Source of the DNA: Helicobacter bilis | GTDB taxonomy: Bacteria; Campylobacterota; Campylobacteria; Campylobacterales; Helicobacteraceae | Assembly: GCF_900198365.1 (NCBI RefSeq) | Contig: NZ_FZMS01000006.1 | Coordinates: 1-63,336 of the forward strand | Direction: 5' to 3' | Length of the DNA: 63,336 bases | Shown: positions 55,917 to 63,336 of the stretch, piece after piece | How positions within the stretch are numbered: the stretch's first letter is position 1 | Layout: the number at the start of each line of letters is the position of its first letter | The notes under the pieces: model-generated | Database searches by the model: none | What the model was told of the DNA's origin: nothing | The model's input: only the letters and a program-made list of their open reading frames with translations | Program-made: the position numbers and the translations under genes

Positions 55917-57203
55917 CTATTTCATTGCATTTTGATTTATCGCATTGCGTGATGCAATAAGGTTATTAATATAAGTTTCATTCAATGTGATTATATTGAT
56001 TTTACTTTGCATATCTTTTGCATAAGCGATATAAGCATAAGGTCCATGAGTAAGTATTTTTGGATTTATAAAGCTCCCTTTTGTGCTTCTATCAAGCTCT
56101 TTTAAGGTTATAAAATCGCTGCCATTCCATACGGCTAGATTGATTGTTGTATTCTCTTTATTTGTATAAAGTAGCACGATATAGCGTCCAAACGCTGCCA
56201 CACTCATAGCCCCAACGCTTAGGTTACTACTCTCTTGCATATCTTCAAATTGCAATGAGCCATTACTTATCTTGCAAAGTTGATAGGCTAGATTTGGCGT
56301 ATTTTCTTGCACACTCTTATTGCTATATAGAGCTAAACACCGATGCGTTATAGAATCATTTGCTGGATTATTTATATCATAGCTAGGATGCAAAGGTGTT
56401 ATAATTGGATTTGAATAAAGCGTGTTATTGTGTGGCTTAGCTATTTCTTCTAGTTGGAGTTCTTTATTAAAGATTCCAAAAAATGCTTGATCTTTTTCTA
56501 TATGTGTAAAAAATGGTAGTATCATGCCTTGTATAGTAGTATTTGTGCCAAAAAAAGTGCTTGGTTTATGCGAGAAAAACGCATTTGTCCTTGCAAATAG
56601 GCTTAATGCTGGATTTTCATGCAAACTAAAAAGTGGTTTTGCATTCTCTTGTGTAGTATTAGATTCAATAGCTTTTGCAATATGTTCTAAGTTTGCTTGA
56701 AAGATATATGCCCTTGTGGTAAGTGGCTTTTGTAATAGGGTAGCATTAAGAAATAAATAAAGATTAGAATCAATATTTTGAATCAAGGCACTATGCAAGG
56801 AATGTATGTGTTGCTTTGCTTGTGCGTTAAGAGTTTTTGTGTCAAAGAGTAGTATTTCTTGGCTATGTGTTTTTGTGTTTGTGGCAATATTTTGCCATGC
56901 CCCTTTTTGGGTTAGTATGCTGTATTTGCTTGGGTAAAAAATCATGCCATATAGATTTGTATTATTATCTTTATCCTTGCTTATGTAGCTAATGAGATAT
57001 TTATCAGGGTTTATTTGTGTGATATCCATTGAGACTAGATTTATAGAATCTAGCTGCCATTGCTCTTTCTCATATACTTCATATCGTGTTGATTCAAAAG
57101 TAGGCAGAAAAAAATACATATCAACGCTGCGATTAAAGCTAAATAATCCAATACTTGCTACTATACATAACGCTATGTAAAAGAGATAATCAAGTATTTT
57201 CAT
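55917..57203 (-). CDS. Membrane-anchored periplasmic protein next to pyrC
   Basis: 428 residues with an N-terminal membrane segment (MKILDYLFYIALCIVASIGL) and a large periplasmic part with repeated strand patterns (DKYLISYISKDKDNNTNLYG; YIVLLYTNKENTTINLAVWN; PYAYIAYAKDMQSKI), consistent with a beta-propeller of the sialidase-like type. I cannot assign a function. The pairing with pyrC, only 9 bases upstream, also occurs in H. pylori as far as I recall. AGGTT precedes the ATG. Confidence 0.6.
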   Translation of the reverse strand: MKILDYLFYIALCIVASIGLFSFNRSVDMYFFLPTFESTRYEVYEKEQWQLDSINLVSMDITQINPDKYLISYISKDKDNNTNLYGMIFYPSKYSILTQKGAWQNIATNTKTHSQEILLFDTKTLNAQAKQHIHSLHSALIQNIDSNLYLFLNATLLQKPLTTRAYIFQANLEHIAKAIESNTTQENAKPLFSLHENPALSLFARTNAFFSHKPSTFFGTNTTIQGMILPFFTHIEKDQAFFGIFNKELQLEEIAKPHNNTLYSNPIITPLHPSYDINNPANDSITHRCLALYSNKSVQENTPNLAYQLCKISNGSLQFEDMQESSNLSVGAMSVAAFGRYIVLLYTNKENTTINLAVWNGSDFITLKELDRSTKGSFINPKILTHGPYAYIAYAKDMQSKINIITLNETYINNLIASRNAINQNAMK

Positions 57204-57212
57204 ATATTTAAC

Positions 57213-58268
57213 CTATAGAATCTCTATCTTATCTACTTTGTAGTTAAGTGTAGAATCTCCCATAAATACAGAGATGGCACCTAACTTAGATTCTATACTT
57301 TCTCCAAATGTAAAGGGACTTTTTTTCAATGTGATTTGCTTTGTAAAAGGCAATTTTATATCATATATCTTTTGTGCATTAAGGCTTAAAAAATGTGAGA
57401 GATTCTCTAACTTATTATGCTTTGCAAAAAGCGTGCATAATGCCTCAAGTAGAATTGGCGCACTAAAGATTCCGGCCGCTCCATCTAGCTTTGCTTGTAT
57501 CGTGTGTGGCGCACTATCAGATCCAAAGCTAATTTTAGAATCTCCATTCAATGCCGCCTCTAGTATCGCATCTCTATCTTTGGGTGTCTTTACCACAGGT
57601 TTGCAAAACATAAAAGGATTAAGCTTACCACCTATAATGTCATCAAGCGTTAAAAGCATGTGATGAAGTGTAATCGTGCCATAAAGATTGCTAAACTTAT
57701 GGATACACTCGAGTGAATGCCTATCGCTTAAATGCTCTATGATTATCTTTAGTTGCGGAAAAGTCCTTGCTAACTCGCTAAAGATTTCTAAAAATTCCCT
57801 TTCTCTATCCATACTAAAACCCGCACTCTCACCATGTATGCTTAGAATCATATCTAGATTCTGTGCTTCTTCAAGCAGGGCTAATAAATGCTTACTTAGG
57901 ACTTCACTCACGCCATTTTCAGCATTCGTAGTCGCCCCTTTTGGATAAAGTTTTAGAATCTTAACTCCAGCTAAATGTGCTTCCTTTAGCATATCAAGTG
58001 TGAGATTATCATGGATATATAGGGCAATAATAGGGGTAAAATGCTCTCCTTTTAATCCACAAGTTTCTGAATCTTTTTTAACTAATCGCATAATCTCTTG
58101 TCTGTAAGCAAGTATAGATTCCGCATCCATTAGTGGTGGATTTAGATTTGGCATAGCAAGTAATGTGCTAAAATGCCGCACACTATAAGGTAGCACTGCT
58201 TCTAGCATAGAATCTTGTCGTAAATGTATGTGCATATCTATTGGATTTTGCAAGATGATAGTATCCAT
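57213..58268 (-). CDS. pyrC: Dihydroorotase PyrC
   Basis: Zinc enzyme closing the dihydroorotate ring. 351 residues: metal ligands IDMHIHLRQD, LYPKGATTNAENGV (lysine region), SIHGESAG, IIEHLSDRHSLE and SFGSDSAPHTIQAK. The start at 58268 (MDTIILQNPID) agrees with the family; an ATG four codons upstream is the alternative, and neither has a strong ribosome site. Followed by the membrane-anchored protein. Separated from pyrB by nearly 50 kb. Confidence 0.92.
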   Translation of the reverse strand: MDTIILQNPIDMHIHLRQDSMLEAVLPYSVRHFSTLLAMPNLNPPLMDAESILAYRQEIMRLVKKDSETCGLKGEHFTPIIALYIHDNLTLDMLKEAHLAGVKILKLYPKGATTNAENGVSEVLSKHLLALLEEAQNLDMILSIHGESAGFSMDREREFLEIFSELARTFPQLKIIIEHLSDRHSLECIHKFSNLYGTITLHHMLLTLDDIIGGKLNPFMFCKPVVKTPKDRDAILEAALNGDSKISFGSDSAPHTIQAKLDGAAGIFSAPILLEALCTLFAKHNKLENLSHFLSLNAQKIYDIKLPFTKQITLKKSPFTFGESIESKLGAISVFMGDSTLNYKVDKIEIL

Positions 58269-58280
58269 GTTTAACCCCAT

Positions 58281-59024
58281 GAAATAATAAAAATCGAAGG
58301 CAATCGCACTGAATAAGCTGGAGCGAACTCTCTATTAGAATAAAGGCGAAATTATAACACAAGAATAGAGTATATGTTGTTTAGAAAATAGTAAATTATT
58401 GCCTTAATTTATAAGCACGACCAGCCATTTAGAATCTTAACTTTAAAGCATATAATTTCAATGTGAATAAGATTCTATAATATTCTAAGCCTTATTTTTT
58501 TTGGGATTGAGTATATCAATGTGGTTAATCCTACACCATTGCTTACACATAGCAATTGATTTATCTTATTGTTTTGGGAGTATCTTATGTGTAGATTCTA
58601 ATAAACTTTTTGTGGTTTAATAGAATCCACTCACCCAAGCAAACAAAACTAGCATTCAAAGCTTAAAAAATGCCCTTATTCTATCACAAAAAAGCTAAAA
58701 ATGTAATTTTCTTGCTACACTTTTTCCCCACATATAAACACGCTTTGGCTTTTTTGTCTTAAAATCCATCAAACAATTTTATATTACAAGCTACTTTTAT
58801 AAAACAAAAACATAATAAAAACGCAATTTCCCTTTAATTTTGTGCGTGCGACTTTTGTGTGTTCGTGCGTAATTATTTTTATGTGCGAGCCTTTGCGTTC
58901 GTGCGTGTGTAAGTATTCTTTTATGTGCGTTGCATTTAGCCTTTAATCACGCAAATAACAGATAAAGCAGGGAAATGGATATATTGAGACTAAAATCACA
59001 CGACTACAAAAAGAATACAAGCCT
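58281..59024. other. Gene-free flank of the prophage with iterated repeats
   Basis: About 740 bases without a supportable gene (the frame at 58975 is the shadow of the terminase small subunit). Between 58840 and 58930 short words alternate: TTCGTGCGT at 58862-58870 and 58898-58906, and TTTATGTGCG near 58879 and 58919. This spacing of about 36-41 bases looks like protein-binding sites at an element end or origin. The chromosomal part nearer pyrC shows nothing special. Confidence 0.45.
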
Positions 59025-59630
59025 CTACTCACTCAAATCCGCTTTATTTATCAACTCTAACAATTCCCCATCACTCATCTCTGTTAAATCACTCTTTGCA
59101 TTCTGTGTAATCGTTATCTCTTTTCCATACAATGAAGTCTTCAACTCATTAAAAATCTTACTCACCTTTTCACTACATGCAATAATCGCCATCTTACTTT
59201 GCATACTTCCATCATCACTAATACTTAGTTCCATTAACGCATTTTTAGCGATACTTGCATTCAGTGCTAAACTTTTATTAATATGGTTTAAACTCATTGC
59301 TTGTATCAATAAACTCTCACTTGCCTCATTCATCAGCGAATTTAAAATAACACTATCTACATTATACGCACTTTCCCCTAAGTTTTGAATAATCTCGTTT
59401 TTTAAGCGATTTTGTGCGGTTTTTGTAACTAGATTAAAACTCTCTGTAACGACTTCTTTGCTTGTCGTCTCAATATCTTTTATCGCAGAGCCACTCTCCC
59501 AGCCCTCTTTTTCAATCCACTTTTTAATCGTAGTATAAGGCAAATTAAACTTCCTTGAAGTCTCTGCAGCATTCGTATGATTTGATTTATAAAAAATTTC
59601 TACTTCTCTTTTTATCTTTTCATCGTGCAT
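59025..59630 (-). CDS. Phage terminase small subunit candidate (DUF1804-like)
   Basis: 201 residues. The N-terminal helix-turn-helix (VEIFYKSNHTNAAETSRKFN then PYTTIKKWIEKEGWES) matches small terminase/DUF1804-type DNA binding; the rest is helical, ending DLTEMSDGELLELINKADLS, a common feature of phage terminase small subunits. AAAGGG precedes the ATG. The large subunit lies at 60884-62425 on the same strand but separated by small genes. An alternative is a transcription factor. Confidence 0.6.
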   Translation of the reverse strand: MHDEKIKREVEIFYKSNHTNAAETSRKFNLPYTTIKKWIEKEGWESGSAIKDIETTSKEVVTESFNLVTKTAQNRLKNEIIQNLGESAYNVDSVILNSLMNEASESLLIQAMSLNHINKSLALNASIAKNALMELSISDDGSMQSKMAIIACSEKVSKIFNELKTSLYGKEITITQNAKSDLTEMSDGELLELINKADLSE

Positions 59631-59712
59631 TTATACCCTTTAAAATACTACTTTTTAGTATAAAAAATTAACAATTAATTTATTTTAACTTGATTTAATT
59701 GTAGATTTGTAG

Positions 59713-59747
59713 TATAATATTACCGCTTAAGTTAGCAGCTTAAGCGG
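59713..59747 (+). promoter_or_regulatory. Promoter and 9-bp hairpin leader of the phage small-gene transcript
   Basis: TATAAT at 59713-59718 is followed by a perfect stem CCGCTTAAG (59723-59731), loop TTAGCAG, CTTAAGCGG (59739-59747). After it come two copies of TCTAGCAAGTGCA and then a strong ribosome site for the 22-residue peptide. The structure would sit at the 5' end of the transcript. Confidence 0.5.
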
Positions 59748-59811
59748 GAGTTTATCTCGCTTTTCTAGCAAGTGCAGAAAATCTAGCAAGTGCAAGAAAG
59801 GAGGTAAAGTA

Positions 59812-59880
59812 ATGTTAAACAACAAGCTTATTATAATAGCATTCTTGCTATTTGTGCTTTTTGTTAGTGTCGCATATTAA
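59812..59880 (+). CDS. 22-residue hydrophobic peptide
   Basis: MLNNKLIIIAFLLFVLFV and a short tail: one membrane helix. The ribosome site AAGGAGG is near perfect, which supports translation. It could be a type I toxin peptide or a phage membrane peptide; no antisense RNA could be demonstrated, although the minus strand is AT-rich here. Confidence 0.4.
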   Translation: MLNNKLIIIAFLLFVLFVSVAY

Positions 59881-59968
59881 CAAAATTTAGTAAATATTAC
59901 AATTTGTTACAATGCTAGAGAGTAACAGAAAGGAGGTTTGTTTTTAACATGTTATAAAAAGGTTATAT

Positions 59969-60181
59969 ATGATTTATGCACAGTTTGACAAAAGATTAAA
60001 AGAAATCAATCTAAGTAAAAAAGAGTTTGCCAAACTTGTAAATATGCAGTATGAAAGTGTAGTGAATTGGAAAAGGGCGGAAAAAATCCCCGATTGGGTA
60101 AAATCATGGCTTTATTATTATGAAAAATCTAAGATTTTAGACACATTAATAACAAGTATTGAAAAACTAGATAAAGAATAA
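59969..60181 (+). CDS. Small helix-turn-helix protein (phage regulator)
   Basis: 70 residues: FDKRLKEINLSKKEFAKLVN-MQYESVVNWKRAEKIPDWVK is a Cro/C1-like fold variant (helix-turn-helix followed by W). Located divergent to the terminase small gene, as expected for a switch region. AAAAAGG is upstream. Its targets are unknown. Confidence 0.6.
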   Translation: MIYAQFDKRLKEINLSKKEFAKLVNMQYESVVNWKRAEKIPDWVKSWLYYYEKSKILDTLITSIEKLDKE

Positions 60182-60209
60182 GCTGTATTTTAGCCTTTAT
60201 CTAAAAGTA

Positions 60210-60497
60210 TTATAACTTCAATGAAGCAGCACTTGCTGCCGCATCATTTGTAGCTTGTATATGCCTTTGTGTTTCATAGATTGATTTTTGTCTCTCTAGC
60301 AAGTCTTTTAATTCTTGTGTTCGTTCTTTATACATATCTTTATGACTATTTAATAATAGCTCACTTTGTCTATTTATATATTTTACAAACCACTTGCAAA
60401 AATAAAAACAACCTATCGCACTAAGACATAATCCCATCAAAAAACCCTTTACAAAATCAACACTTGACACGCTAAAAATACTTATTAAGGTTTCCAT
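60210..60497 (-). CDS. Small phage membrane protein with coiled coil
   Basis: 95 residues with one membrane helix near the N-terminus (FVKGFLMGLCLSAIGCFYFC) and a charged helical tail (YKERTQELKDLLERQKSIYE), the topology of Rz-type spanins or of holin-associated proteins. AGGGGGAAG precedes the ATG. The lysis gene is elsewhere (62756), so this role is tentative. Confidence 0.5.
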   Translation of the reverse strand: METLISIFSVSSVDFVKGFLMGLCLSAIGCFYFCKWFVKYINRQSELLLNSHKDMYKERTQELKDLLERQKSIYETQRHIQATNDAAASAASLKL

Positions 60498-60567
60498 TTC
60501 TTCCCCCTAAAATTTAATCACTAAAATAAATATAATTATACAATATTTTTTACATAAAGGATACATA

Positions 60568-60723
60568 ATGCATGACTTCATATGGGGCATAATGTCTGGC
60601 TTTGCTGCTTTTTTCTTATTGTTCTTTATTTCTTTCATAATATTTCAAATATTATGTTTTATCACTGATATTTTAAAAAAGGCTTTTAAAAGCTTACAAA
60701 AAATAAACAAAAAGCTACATTGA
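60568..60723 (+). CDS. Small membrane protein (51 aa)
   Basis: MHDFIWGIMSGFAAFFLLFF continues as one or two hydrophobic helices and ends with a Lys-rich tail (KKAFKSLQKINKKLH). AAAGGA is placed correctly. Runs opposite to neighbouring phage genes. Holin-like by size and charge, but unproven. Confidence 0.45.
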   Translation: MHDFIWGIMSGFAAFFLLFFISFIIFQILCFITDILKKAFKSLQKINKKLH

Positions 60724-60776
60724 TGGCTTTATACAAATCAAAAAAAAACTCTCCTGCGTGAAGTATTTTTGATTGA

Positions 60777-60857
60777 TTTTAAGTGTTGTTGAATAAAATG
60801 CAAGGGAGTGTATATTAAATACATTGAGCGCCGCATTTTATGATAACTCACTTAAAA
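60777..60857. ncRNA. Long imperfect stem-loop between phage genes
   Basis: TTTTAAGTG (60777-60785) pairs with CACTTAAAA (60849-60857) and ATAAAATGC (60793-60801) with GCATTTTAT (60833-60841); an inner TGTAT...ATACA lies between. The nested arrangement over 81 bases suggests a structured RNA or a regulatory site downstream of the large terminase gene. Either strand could be transcribed. Could also just terminate transcription. Confidence 0.4.
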
Positions 60858-60883
60858 GCAACAAAAAGACAAACGCTCTAAAG

Positions 60884-62425
60884 CTATATGCGCCACCCTT
60901 TTTTCACTATATGCCTATTTAAACTTAACCCCCTATCTGTTTTCAAAGCAGGGGGCAAACAATCTTTATGCGCTATGCAACTTGCAATGCAGTCTATACA
61001 ATCATCTTTTCTAAAAGGCTTTTCTGGGTTAAAGCTTAGCAATTCCTTTTTTATTTGATTTATTCCACCTGCCCCATGTAAAAAGACTAAAAAGCCTGTA
61101 TTATAATAGCTTCTTAATGCCTTTATTTTCTCTACTTTTGCCACCTTTCTACTTGCTACATATACATTTATGTCATTACTGATTATTGCTTTATCCTGCC
61201 TTTTTAGCCTTTCATTGATTAAGACTATTTCCCTTTGTAATAAGCGATTTAGCGTTATGCCGCCGCCATCTGATTCTATATAAACACCTGCTTTATTAAA
61301 CTGCAACATTGTTTCAATTAAACATTTTATAGTCTCTTCCTCACTCCATATTCCAAACAAACAATTTTTAACAATATATCTCGTGCTATTTTGATAATTT
61401 TCCAATCCAATAACAACAATCGCCCTATTATCCGCACTCTCATTTAACGATAGGGCAGAATCTACAAATATATAATCTTTAGTTTCACTTATTTCATAGC
61501 TTGGAATCTCTTTAAAATATATGCTTTCAAAATACCCTGCTTCACTTGCTTGTGGTTCTTGCTGATATTGTGTCTGAAATTCATCTTCACCCAACTGCAA
61601 ACGCAAGGAATGCAAAGCTTCTATATCATGCTTTTTTGTAAATAGTGCTTCGTTTGCCTCTCTCTCATAAGTAAAATTATCAAGTGCATAAACCTCTTTT
61701 TCTTTATTGAGTGCTACAAGCTTTATATGCTTCCATGCTTTTATACTCTCATTGTCAAACTCTCTAGGATTTAGCAAAAAGCCGCATAAATCCTCCTCCC
61801 CTAATCTCTGCATAAGTATTGTAATATTGCTTTTATTATCCTGTAGTCTGGTTACAATATTTCGTAAAGTATCATTTACCTTATCTCTTTCTACCTTGTA
61901 ACTCATATCACTGACTTTTATAGGATCATCGATTAAGATTTGGTGTGCATGAAAACCTGTTATTGCACCCCTAATTGTCGTTACAAATAATCCCCCGCCC
62001 TCTTCTAGTATCACTTCTTGGCTTGATTCTCTTAAGAATCTTGGCGGCTCTTTAAATATGCTTAACCAAAATTTAGATTTTAATAAAGCCCTTATTTCAT
62101 TAATAATCTTTTTACACAAAGTATCACTATAACTGATATAGATATATTTTCTGCTTCTATCATTCCCTAAAGCCCATGCAGGAAAAGTCCTTGCAATGAT
62201 TTCTGTTTTACCATAGCTAGGCGGCATGTTTAACATTAATCTTTGTATTTGATTATTTGATTGTGGCAGGGTTTGTTCTAAAGCCTTACATAAATAATCA
62301 TAATGCCAACTATCAATAAAAGGCTTCTGGTTAAATCGTTCCCATTTTAAAAGCAAAAAGGTTTTTAAATCTCGTTTTGCAAGTGTTCGTAATGCAAGTT
62401 CTTTGAGTAATTTTTCTTTTTGCAT
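60884..62425 (-). CDS. Phage terminase large subunit
   Basis: DNA-packaging motor of 513 residues. Walker A MPPSYGKTEII (about 68-78), Walker B HQILIDDPIK (about 160), a coupling motif TILMQRLGEEDLCGFL, and a C-terminal nuclease domain with IFVDSALSLNESADNRA, IESDGGGITLNRLL and DDCIDCIASCIAHKD acidic residues. AAGAGAG is upstream. It places the right end of the window in a tailed-phage genome. The nuclease acidic triad looks preserved. Confidence 0.85.
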   Translation of the reverse strand: MQKEKLLKELALRTLAKRDLKTFLLLKWERFNQKPFIDSWHYDYLCKALEQTLPQSNNQIQRLMLNMPPSYGKTEIIARTFPAWALGNDRSRKYIYISYSDTLCKKIINEIRALLKSKFWLSIFKEPPRFLRESSQEVILEEGGGLFVTTIRGAITGFHAHQILIDDPIKVSDMSYKVERDKVNDTLRNIVTRLQDNKSNITILMQRLGEEDLCGFLLNPREFDNESIKAWKHIKLVALNKEKEVYALDNFTYEREANEALFTKKHDIEALHSLRLQLGEDEFQTQYQQEPQASEAGYFESIYFKEIPSYEISETKDYIFVDSALSLNESADNRAIVVIGLENYQNSTRYIVKNCLFGIWSEEETIKCLIETMLQFNKAGVYIESDGGGITLNRLLQREIVLINERLKRQDKAIISNDINVYVASRKVAKVEKIKALRSYYNTGFLVFLHGAGGINQIKKELLSFNPEKPFRKDDCIDCIASCIAHKDCLPPALKTDRGLSLNRHIVKKGWRI

Positions 62426-62479
62426 AAACTCTCTTTAGTTAATAATCTTGCGTTGTTTTTTTGTTTGTTTGTGAAAATT

Positions 62480-62568
62480 AAGTGTTTAAGGGTTAAATTA
62501 ACTTTGAAAATAAGCTAATGCCCTTAAACTTAAAAAATAATAACTACTTTCCGCTAGTTTTCTAGCGG
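62480..62568 (-). terminator. Hairpins between lysis and packaging genes
   Basis: CCGCTAG-TTTT-CTAGCGG (62551-62568) is a perfect 7-bp stem; AAGTGTTTAAGGG (62480-62492) and CCCTTAAACTT (62521-62531) form a second inverted pair. No U-run follows on the - strand, so it is a weak terminator or a processing site. Confidence 0.4.
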
Positions 62569-62622
62569 TTATGGTTATAATAACATATTCTACGCAATAA
62601 AGCAAAATCTGCAATATTTTTT

Positions 62623-62763
62623 TTACATACTATGTAGTATAGCCTTACACCCTTTAAAATTAAAGCTTTCATAAGGTAGTGTCTGGCTACACTTTACATT
62701 GCTACTTGCATATATCATAATAGCTATATTACAAAGCAATAAAAACAAAGATAAACTAAACAT
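62623..62763 (-). CDS. Small phage protein (46 aa) overlapping the endolysin end
   Basis: MFSLSLFLLLCNIAIMIYAS then a short polar part with two Cys. Its ATG lies within the last codons of the endolysin (8-base overlap), typical for tightly packed lysis genes. Signal-like N-terminus; could be an Rz1-like or disulphide-stabilised periplasmic factor. Confidence 0.4.
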   Translation of the reverse strand: MFSLSLFLLLCNIAIMIYASSNVKCSQTLPYESFNFKGCKAILHSM

Positions 62764-63316
62764 AAAAATCTTTAACACGATTTAGCCACCCTTTTAAAAA
62801 CTTTGCATTCTCTCCTTTTTTTGCAATCGCTTCAAAAAACGCCGCTCTTTTATCGCATAGCTTATTGCATAATTCTTTACCATCTTTAGAATTAATTGCC
62901 GCTATTGTTTTAGCCCCTAAGTTTCCATCAACTGCTATGCCTAAAATCTCTTGTATGCTTTTTACAGCTTTACTTACCCCACTATTTACCGCAAAATCAT
63001 ACAAAGCATTTGCTACTTCTTGACTCTCTATAAGATCACCTTTTATCTTATCCCAAAATTCTTTACGATAAAAGTTATCCATTTCTTTTTTAAATTCCGC
63101 ATTGCCCAAACATAGCTTCTCTAACTCTTTATAATGAGCCTTTCTGAAACTCTCATAATTTCTTTTATAAGTATCCATGATACCCCATAAACTCAATTTT
63201 GGGTGCATATTTCTAGCAATACCAAAGATGGTTTCGCCACCCCTATCACCTGCTACATTACAATAGCCGCCCTCCCATTTGAGAGTTTTACTTTCTGCGA
63301 TGCTTAATTCTGCCAT
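62756..63316 (-). CDS. Phage endolysin, GH108 family (N-acetylmuramidase)
   Basis: 186 residues. WEGGYCNVAGDRGGETIFGI carries the catalytic Glu15 of the GH108 domain; FYRKEFWDKIKGDLI and NALYDFAVNSG are family segments, and the C-terminal third (AVKSIQEILGIAVDGNLGAK) is a PG_binding_3 peptidoglycan-binding domain. AAGGATAAC precedes the ATG. It cleaves the cell wall at the end of the phage cycle. No N-terminal signal, so a holin is needed for release. Confidence 0.88.
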   Translation of the reverse strand: MAELSIAESKTLKWEGGYCNVAGDRGGETIFGIARNMHPKLSLWGIMDTYKRNYESFRKAHYKELEKLCLGNAEFKKEMDNFYRKEFWDKIKGDLIESQEVANALYDFAVNSGVSKAVKSIQEILGIAVDGNLGAKTIAAINSKDGKELCNKLCDKRAAFFEAIAKKGENAKFLKGWLNRVKDFYV

Positions 63317-63336
63317 TTGTTATCCTTTTTAATAAA

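Noticed and set aside
58840-58930. CRISPR array
   Set aside because: The repeated words are only 9-10 bases, alternate between two types and have irregular spacers; no cas genes are present.
58975-59388. 137-codon + strand frame at the prophage edge
   Set aside because: It is antisense to the terminase small subunit, which has the better start, composition and family match.

Overview
The window looks like chromosome of an enterohepatic Helicobacter or close Campylobacterales relative. It is AT-rich, promoters are mostly extended -10 boxes (TGnTATAAT) without a clear -35, and gene content includes pseudaminic acid synthase (pseI), futalosine-route menaquinone synthesis (mqnE), minC next to lpxC, rpoZ next to spoT, DcuB, Sir2, and poly-G/poly-C/poly-T tracts typical of phase variation. 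The octamer TAGAATCT/AGATTCTA is extraordinarily frequent in genes and spacers. Species cannot be fixed from sequence reading alone.

Layout. 1-17.9 kb: mostly core genes (rpoZ-spoT, dcuB, rbfA-rimP, pyrB, hypC, Sir2, pseI, sotB, lspA, a cinnamyl-alcohol-type dehydrogenase), plus a divergent pair, an FkbM-like gene and a frameshifted outer-membrane barrel, each preceded by a T13/T14 tract abutting a -10 box. 17.9-24.3 kb: accessory and decayed. It holds a multiply broken gene with a C12 tract, a HARE-HTH/PD-(D/E)XK-like gene and its exported neighbour with a degenerate second copy, a tRNA 3'-end scar, msrA, fragments of a ViaA-like and a DUF2779 gene, an AT-rich island and five tiny genes. 24.3-44.2 kb: fadL, a G13 phase-variable glycosyltransferase-like gene, gdhA, mqnE, ktrBA, gmd, thiE, a dihaem peroxidase, fabD-minC-lpxC and a giant guaA. 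44.2-48 kb: a restriction-modification operon led by a frameshifted winged-helix/coiled-coil/membrane protein. 48-53.9 kb: fmt, a CorC-type protein, a metallophosphoesterase and membrane or outer-membrane proteins. 54.1-55.9 kb: second graveyard (truncated queC, broken adenine methylase, broken Doc toxin-antitoxin pair). 55.9-58.3 kb: pyrC and a membrane-anchored partner. 58.3 kb to the end: part of a prophage (terminase subunits, endolysin, small membrane and DNA-binding proteins, structured non-coding segments).

The most striking object is guaA (39202-44163): a GMP synthetase of 1653 residues, about three times normal. Its glutamine-amidotransferase domain is split between the catalytic Cys and the His/Glu by about 1,060 residues that read as four GNAT acetyltransferase domains plus a fifth degenerate one. 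A second insert of about 70 residues separates the amidotransferase from the ATP pyrophosphatase. All catalytic motifs of GMP synthetase remain intact and in frame. Palindromic repeat elements lie in frame inside guaA and thiE, and low-complexity inserts occur in minC and fmt, so tolerance of in-frame insertion into housekeeping genes seems to be a trait of this genome.

No intact tRNA, rRNA, transposase, integrase or CRISPR array was seen. Functions are inferred from motifs and family memory; no search was run.
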